Of a stretch of 64,000 bases of DNA, positions 59,631-64,000 are shown piece by piece (the first letter of the stretch is position 1; each line of letters starts with the position of its first letter). Under the pieces are notes generated by a model. The model was not told the DNA's origin. It ran no database searches and worked only from the letters and a program-made list of their open reading frames with translations. A program made the position numbers and the translations under genes. The stretch comes from CAYVAP01 sp964343195 (lineage in GTDB: Bacteria; Bacteroidota; Bacteroidia; J057), in contig CAYFIR010000001.1 in assembly GCA_964343195.1 (NCBI GenBank), positions 62,001-126,000 on the forward strand, read 5' to 3'.

Positions 59631-60068
59631 ATGATCGGAGCCATCATATCCGTGTTAGCCATTTCATGGCTATGGATCTATCTCATGAGCAGCTATATCT
59701 TCATGAAGAAAGCAGGATATCCTGGCTGGTACGCCCTTATTCCTGGATTCAATCTCTATATACTGACACAGATTGCCGGACGATCCGGATGGTGGACCCT
59801 GGCATTTTTTGTACCGATCCTTAACCTGGCTGCTCAGTTGCTTATCTGGTCAGAAATTGGAGAGAAATTTGGTAAAAGTTCTGCCTTTTCGGTGGGGCTT
59901 GCCTGGATGAACGGGCTTTTCCTGCCAATTCTGGCGCTGGGAGACAACGAGATGAGATACGAGCATTTGCCCTCCGACTTACACCCTGGAATGGAGAATG
60001 GACGCCGGGTCTTCCTCAACGACGATGGAGACTGGGTCGAAGAAGTACCTCTGGAGGACTGGGACTAG
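59631..60068 (+). CDS. DUF5684 membrane protein
   Basis: 145 aa with three hydrophobic helices (about 5-22, 30-50, 57-80, 98-112). Motif GYPGWYALIPGFNLYILTQIAGRSGWW is the DUF5684 pattern. Function unknown. The stop codon TAG is part of the CTAG that begins repeat copy D. Confidence 0.8.
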   Translation: MIGAIISVLAISWLWIYLMSSYIFMKKAGYPGWYALIPGFNLYILTQIAGRSGWWTLAFFVPILNLAAQLLIWSEIGEKFGKSSAFSVGLAWMNGLFLPILALGDNEMRYEHLPSDLHPGMENGRRVFLNDDGDWVEEVPLEDWD

Positions 60069-60136
60069 TGGAATAAACTCGGAGTCAGTAGTTTGCTGTA
60101 TTTTTTAATGGGCAATTACTTCATTCCGAAAGCACC
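60064..60136. repeat. Dispersed intergenic repeat, copy D (shortest)
   Basis: 73 bases. Begins CTAGTGGAATAAACTCGGAG and ends ATTACTTCATTCCGAAAGCACC. It overlaps the stop of the DUF5684 gene and lacks most of the internal part of copy C. Confidence 0.8.
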
Positions 60137-60176
60137 AGGATGATCTTTGTATCGATCTCCATTAATACTTATCGGA

Positions 60177-60764
60177 CTATTCCGGGTCAGCGGTTGGAGT
60201 GATTTCACTCGAATCGCTGTCTTTGTTTTTGCGGTTATGAATAAGGGAAAAAACAACCACACACCCTGCTCCAATCATGATGGATACATCGGCGAGGTTG
60301 AAAATCCCTGTCTGGGCAAACCCCAGATCAATGTGTAAAAAGTCCGTTACAGAATTAAACCTCCATCGGTCTATTAGGTTGCCGATGCCCCCTCCTACCA
60401 TAAAGTAGGTTCCAAGCAAAATTCCCGGATCGATCCCTTTTTGAAACCAGACCACACCCAGTATGGTGATCAGGGCAATTCCAGGCAGCCAGAGCAGAAG
60501 TATCGGCCTGAGGTTATCCTGAAGTTTTGAACCAAGGCTAAGGAAAGCCCCGGTATTTTCGACTTTTGTCAAGATCATTTGCTCCCCGATGAGTGGAATT
60601 CTCTCATAATAGGTCACTTTTTCCCGGACCCAGGATTTACTCACCTGATCACACCCTACATTTAATATCACAATGGTCAGCATGAGGATCAGCCTCATGG
60701 GCCCACGCTGAGTGAGGCGATTTAGTTGAAATATTCCAGGTGTTTTTGATTTTGGATTTTCCAT
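60177..60764 (-). CDS. lspA: Lipoprotein signal peptidase II (LspA)
   Basis: 195 aa. Four membrane helices, GCDQVSKSWV and the catalytic pair GIGNLIDRW and NLADVSIMIG (two Asp). Cleaves the signal peptides of prolipoproteins in the inner membrane. N-terminal extension of about 20 residues compared with the family; MRLILML (about residue 23) is an alternative start. Confidence 0.9.
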   Translation of the reverse strand: MENPKSKTPGIFQLNRLTQRGPMRLILMLTIVILNVGCDQVSKSWVREKVTYYERIPLIGEQMILTKVENTGAFLSLGSKLQDNLRPILLLWLPGIALITILGVVWFQKGIDPGILLGTYFMVGGGIGNLIDRWRFNSVTDFLHIDLGFAQTGIFNLADVSIMIGAGCVVVFSLIHNRKNKDSDSSEITPTADPE

Positions 60765-60822
60765 ATAATCGTAAATATTTGCCTTCGACTATGGAGTAGT
60801 TCATTTAATCTGGTAAAGTATT

Positions 60823-61074
60823 ATGCGGCAGCGTATGGTTCCATCTAATCGAAATAGCATTAAATTATCAAATAGAACGAAGGTTCTGATAGCGGCTGCT
60901 GCTCTTGCTGGTGGTATGGCCATGGCGTGGTCTATTCTATTGAGACCGGGCCTTGAGAATGATCCTCCATTGCATACACCCGAGGCCATTACCAAACCAG
61001 TCGCTAAAGATACAACTTCCGCCAGGGATAGCACTAGCCTGGGCATAAGCACCACCCCTTTACTCTCAGAATAA
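60823..61074 (+). CDS. Small membrane protein, uncertain gene
   Basis: 83 aa; a hydrophobic helix at about 22-43 is followed by a Thr/Ser/Pro-rich tail. It lies between lspA and guaB on the guaB strand. No family recognised; it might be a spurious frame or a small anchored protein. Confidence 0.45.
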   Translation: MRQRMVPSNRNSIKLSNRTKVLIAAAALAGGMAMAWSILLRPGLENDPPLHTPEAITKPVAKDTTSARDSTSLGISTTPLLSE

Positions 61075-61122
61075 CGAAACATGTAAAGTAGATGGGTTGC
61101 AGAATTTAACTAAAATTCTCCG

Positions 61123-61130
61123 TACCTTTG
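61123..61130 (+). promoter_or_regulatory. Promoter -7 box of guaB
   Basis: TACCTTTG matches TAnnTTTG; TTG at 61,097 lies 23 bases upstream as a possible -33 box. 34 bases ahead of the ATG at 61,165. Confidence 0.6.
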
Positions 61131-61164
61131 ACCGGCAAATGTCGCCTAATGATATTTGCCAATT

Positions 61165-62634
61165 ATGACCGATCATTCAAAAATTGCCTACGAAGGACTC
61201 ACCTATGACGATGTCCTGCTGATTCCTCGTTTCTCTGAGGTATTACCCCGGGAAGTTAATACTGCTTCCTACCTTACCCGGTCGATCAAGCTCAATCTTC
61301 CTGTCGTCAGTGCGGCCATGGATACCGTAACTGAGCACCGTATGGCAATCGCCATGGCGGCAAGTGGGGGGATAGGCATTATCCATAAAAACATGTCTAT
61401 TGAGGCTCAGGCTGAGGAGGTCCGAAAGGTAAAGCGTTCTGAAAGTGGTCTGATTGTAGATCCCATCACGCTTACCCCAGAAGATACCCTGCTCCGAGCC
61501 AATCAACTGATGGCTGAGCATAAGATCGGTGGAATTCCCATCGTAGATGAAAACAAGCACCTGGTGGGCATCATCACCAACCGGGATATGCGCTTCGAGA
61601 AGCCCAATGGGCGCACCGTAGGACAGATCATGACCAAGGAAAACCTCGTAACGGCTCCACAGGGCACCACCCTGGAGCAGGCTGAGGAAATCATTCGCCG
61701 ACACAAGGTTGAAAAACTGCCCGTGGTGGACGAAGGAGGAAAGCTCATCGGATTGATCACCTACCGTGACATCATCAAGAAACAGACTTTCCCCAACGCA
61801 TGTAAAGACGAACTGGGCAGATTGCGCGCAGGGGCTGCTGTAGGGGTAACCCCAGACGTATTTGATCGAGTGGATGCACTGCTGACTGCTGGGGTAGATG
61901 TGGTAACCATCGATACGGCCCACGGACATTCCGCTGGTGTGCTAAAGCAAATCAAGCGGGTACGCGAACATTATCCTGACCTTCAACTGATCGGGGGCAA
62001 TGTCGCAACTAAAGAAGGGGCGCAGGCTCTGATAGATGCAGGAGTTGATGGCGTAAAAGTAGGGGTTGGTCCTGGCTCCATCTGTACTACAAGGGTAATT
62101 GCGGGAGTGGGAGTTGCGCAGTTTTCTGCGGTCCTCGAGGCTGTAGCTGCTGCTAAACCAGCTGGTGTACCTGTGATAGCTGATGGGGGAATCAAATATT
62201 CCGGAGATATGGTGAAGGCGCTTGCAGCAGGTGCCAGCAGCATCATGGCCGGGGGACTTTTTGCAGGGACTGACGAAAGTCCGGGAGAAACTGTCCTCTA
62301 TGAAGGACGTAAGTTCAAGAGCTATCGTGGGATGGGCTCCGTTGAAGCCATGAAGGAAGGATCCAAAGATCGATATTTCCAGGATGTGGAAGATGATATC
62401 AAGAAGCTGGTTCCCGAAGGGATAGTAGGGCGTGTGGCTTTCAAAGGAAAGGTACGTGAAGTGCTGTACCAGATGGAAGGTGGCCTAAGAGCTGGGATGG
62501 GCTATTGTGGAGCAGGGGACATTCCTACCCTTCAGGAAAGCAAATTTAGCCGAATAACCGGTGCAGGGCTGAGAGAAAGTCACCCTCATGATGTCACCAT
62601 CATCAAGGAGGCTCCTAATTATTCCAAACGATAA
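61165..62634 (+). CDS. guaB: Inosine-5'-monophosphate dehydrogenase (GuaB)
   Basis: 489 aa from the ATG at 61,165; a TTG three codons earlier is in frame. TIM barrel with two CBS domains inserted (about 95-210), catalytic Cys in GVGPGSICTTRVIAGVG and IADGGIKYSGDMVKALAAGA. It oxidises IMP to XMP, the committed step of GMP synthesis. Canonical full length. Confidence 0.95.
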   Translation: MTDHSKIAYEGLTYDDVLLIPRFSEVLPREVNTASYLTRSIKLNLPVVSAAMDTVTEHRMAIAMAASGGIGIIHKNMSIEAQAEEVRKVKRSESGLIVDPITLTPEDTLLRANQLMAEHKIGGIPIVDENKHLVGIITNRDMRFEKPNGRTVGQIMTKENLVTAPQGTTLEQAEEIIRRHKVEKLPVVDEGGKLIGLITYRDIIKKQTFPNACKDELGRLRAGAAVGVTPDVFDRVDALLTAGVDVVTIDTAHGHSAGVLKQIKRVREHYPDLQLIGGNVATKEGAQALIDAGVDGVKVGVGPGSICTTRVIAGVGVAQFSAVLEAVAAAKPAGVPVIADGGIKYSGDMVKALAAGASSIMAGGLFAGTDESPGETVLYEGRKFKSYRGMGSVEAMKEGSKDRYFQDVEDDIKKLVPEGIVGRVAFKGKVREVLYQMEGGLRAGMGYCGAGDIPTLQESKFSRITGAGLRESHPHDVTIIKEAPNYSKR

Positions 62635-62659
62635 TCTCCATAGATTAAATATTTTACGA

Positions 62660-62693
62660 ATTGCTCCTATTTTTGGATAGGAGCAATTTTTTT
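62660..62693 (+). terminator. Terminator of guaB
   Basis: Perfect 11-base stem ATTGCTCCTAT/ATAGGAGCAAT with TTTTGG loop followed by T residues; about 25 bases past the stop. Confidence 0.9.
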
Positions 62694-62742
62694 GGCCTTC
62701 TTTTTGTTTAGGAAGAGAAACTCATTCAATCTTTTCCCTAGC

Positions 62743-63339
62743 ATGAACCTGCTCATCCTTTCTGAATCATGGCTGGACCTGGCAGCCATTGTCCTGGGTG
62801 GTTTTAGTACCGTTGTCTGTGTTATCATGGGCATCCGTCTGTTGGAGTGGTCTGATCTAAAGCCTGACCTTACAGGCTGGAATCAACCAGGTCTTATCCC
62901 TCAACTGCTAACAAATACCGGTGAAGGCCTATCCACCGTCAGAATTTCAGTTGCCAATACGCAATCATGGCTGGAATCCAAAGAAGTAGTAGCCGCGCCA
63001 GTCAAGCGCACTGGTCTATCATTTAAGCGAATCAAACAATTGGGTACCAATGAGGTGAGAATTTCGCTTAAGGTGGAATCCCCACAGTTTCAGTACCAAC
63101 GGATGGAAGCAGGACCCTACAATGAACTGGAAGTAAGCTATACTCCACCCGTATTCCGCCAAAAGGAAATTTTCAGCAAGGGGGCCGCCCTGAATTTTTC
63201 TATCAAAGGAGCAGATCTTTCCTCTGCAACCTATCAGTTCTGGGTATACTTTCAGGACGAAATCGGCAATAGCTTTAAACAGGAAGTAATGGGATTGGGA
63301 ACTGAGACCCCCTTATTTGAAGCTCCGATCAGAGCTTAA
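62743..63339 (+). CDS. Membrane-anchored beta-rich protein, unknown
   Basis: 198 aa from the ATG at 62,743; a TTG-start frame upstream runs into the guaB terminator. N-terminal helix (about 9-30) and then beta-rich part. No family recognised. Between guaB and ispH, same strand. Confidence 0.65.
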   Translation: MNLLILSESWLDLAAIVLGGFSTVVCVIMGIRLLEWSDLKPDLTGWNQPGLIPQLLTNTGEGLSTVRISVANTQSWLESKEVVAAPVKRTGLSFKRIKQLGTNEVRISLKVESPQFQYQRMEAGPYNELEVSYTPPVFRQKEIFSKGAALNFSIKGADLSSATYQFWVYFQDEIGNSFKQEVMGLGTETPLFEAPIRA

Positions 63340-63451
63340 CATTGATTTTCCTGTCAAAAGAAACCCGTACCATCTTATCCGATATATGATATTTTTAGCA
63401 TAGATAAACATTGTTGGAAATACTCCAGTTATCGTTTCTGGATTTGAGGCA

Positions 63452-64000
63452 ATGTCCACCACTATGCGAAATTATCAGTCTCGGAATTTTAAGAAGGAGT
63501 ACGACCTGGGGAAATATGCCCCACTCTACCATAGTCAAATATTTGGCAAGCTAAAGGCTCGGCAGGCTCCCAGAGACCGCATGAGGCCATTTTTCCTCGA
63601 CTTTGGACCCGTTCGGTTTGAAATAGCCAGGCACTTCGGGTTTTGCAAAGGAGTGGAAAATGCCATAGAAGTGGCTTATGAGACCCTGGCCGAAAACCCG
63701 GGTCGCCGGGTATTTATGATCAGCGAGCTGATTCACAACTCATTTGTTAATGCTGACCTGAAAGCCAGAGGCCTGAAATTTATCAAGACTGCAAAAGGGC
63801 AACAAATAACTCCCTGGAATGAGATTCTACCCAGCGACATTGTGATTACTCCTGCTTTTGGAGCTACGATTGAGGACCAGAAACGACTGACAGAGATTGG
63901 GGTGGATATCCACCGCTACAATGCTACATGCCGATTTGTAGAGAATGTATGGTTCCGCGCCCAGGAACTGGGGGAAATGGGATACTCGATCATTGTACAT
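63452..64000 (+). CDS. ispH: 4-hydroxy-3-methylbut-2-enyl diphosphate reductase (IspH), partial
   Basis: Runs off the right edge; 183 codons visible. N-terminal extension of about 50 residues, then FGFCKGVENAIEVAYE (iron-sulfur Cys) and FISELIHNSFVNADLKARG (cf. family HNP...V..L...G) and a second Cys in NATCRFV. It is the last enzyme of the MEP pathway (produces IPP and DMAPP), fitting dxr at 47 kb. The extended N-terminus fits the long plant/cyanobacterial-type subgroup. Confidence 0.85.
   Translation, partial: MSTTMRNYQSRNFKKEYDLGKYAPLYHSQIFGKLKARQAPRDRMRPFFLDFGPVRFEIARHFGFCKGVENAIEVAYETLAENPGRRVFMISELIHNSFVNADLKARGLKFIKTAKGQQITPWNEILPSDIVITPAFGATIEDQKRLTEIGVDIHRYNATCRFVENVWFRAQELGEMGYSIIVH

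Noticed and set aside
1..64000. CRISPR arrays, rRNA genes, complete tRNA genes
   Set aside because: No regularly spaced direct repeats with unique spacers, and no rRNA- or tRNA-like sequence found by eye.

Overview
The window is a chromosomal segment of a Bacteroidota bacterium, most likely of the order Cytophagales. The indications are a GldN-type secretion protein, a futalosine-pathway menaquinone gene (mqnD), DUF4175, DUF721 and DUF4174 genes, MEP-pathway isoprenoid genes (dxr, ispH), and promoters of the Bacteroidota TTTG / TAnnTTTG type. It falls into two parts: a provirus (about 1-21,500, left end outside the window) and a host backbone (about 21,550-64,000) that appears to carry the origin-proximal part of the chromosome.

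The provirus has three blocks. (1) A leftward virion and lysis block (11,733 down to 1) encodes, in transcription order, a small HTH protein, a LEA/WHy-domain protein, a transglutaminase-like membrane protein, a 52-aa lysine-rich protein, a glycine-rich membrane protein, a beta-rich 226-aa capsid candidate followed by a strong terminator, a five-PKD protein, a 1247-aa signal-peptide/beta-helix/Fn3 spike-like protein, several small proteins (two with one membrane helix) and a membrane-anchored M15 peptidase. (2) A 683-bp control region (11,734-12,416) holds a cluster of GGAACRY/RYGTTCC repeats that form an imperfect 22-bp inverted repeat with 11-bp-period arms, a plausible replication origin or late-gene control site. 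(3) A leftward replication block (20,081 down to 12,417) encodes a Cro-like protein, eight unrecognised small proteins, a Toprim-SF3 primase-helicase and three membrane or accessory proteins. Facing it rightward are a CI-type repressor and a membrane-anchored PD-(D/E)XK nuclease candidate. No terminase, portal, tail, integrase or packaging ATPase is seen. With many one-helix membrane proteins and a tiny basic protein, this suggests an undescribed tailless, membrane-containing virus rather than a tailed phage. The left end is missing, so this stays a hypothesis.

The host part begins with DUF721/DciA, a sigma54 response regulator, PBP1, a trehalose enzyme and two thioesterases. A rightward group follows (gldN-like, a beta-barrel, an MBL hydrolase, mqnD, mscS), with yicC opposing it. 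A long leftward series comes next (methyltransferase, mnmG, ybeY, an RsbW-like kinase, DUF4175, xth, thiL, an LRR protein, dxr, rpsT, an FAD reductase, sucB, vanZ, a CDF transporter). Mixed genes close the window, including a histidine kinase, an ABC-F protein, lspA, guaB and the start of ispH.

Three signals place the replication origin nearby: parS-like palindromes (two perfect at 38.8 kb, two near-perfect at 30.9 and 33.6 kb), DnaA-box clusters at 29.5-29.7 kb and 45.3-46.1 kb, and a shift in hand-sampled G/C skew near 45-47 kb. A family of four dispersed intergenic repeats (21.9, 49.5, 55.7 and 60.1 kb) is also present, and two copies supply the stop codon of the gene they follow.
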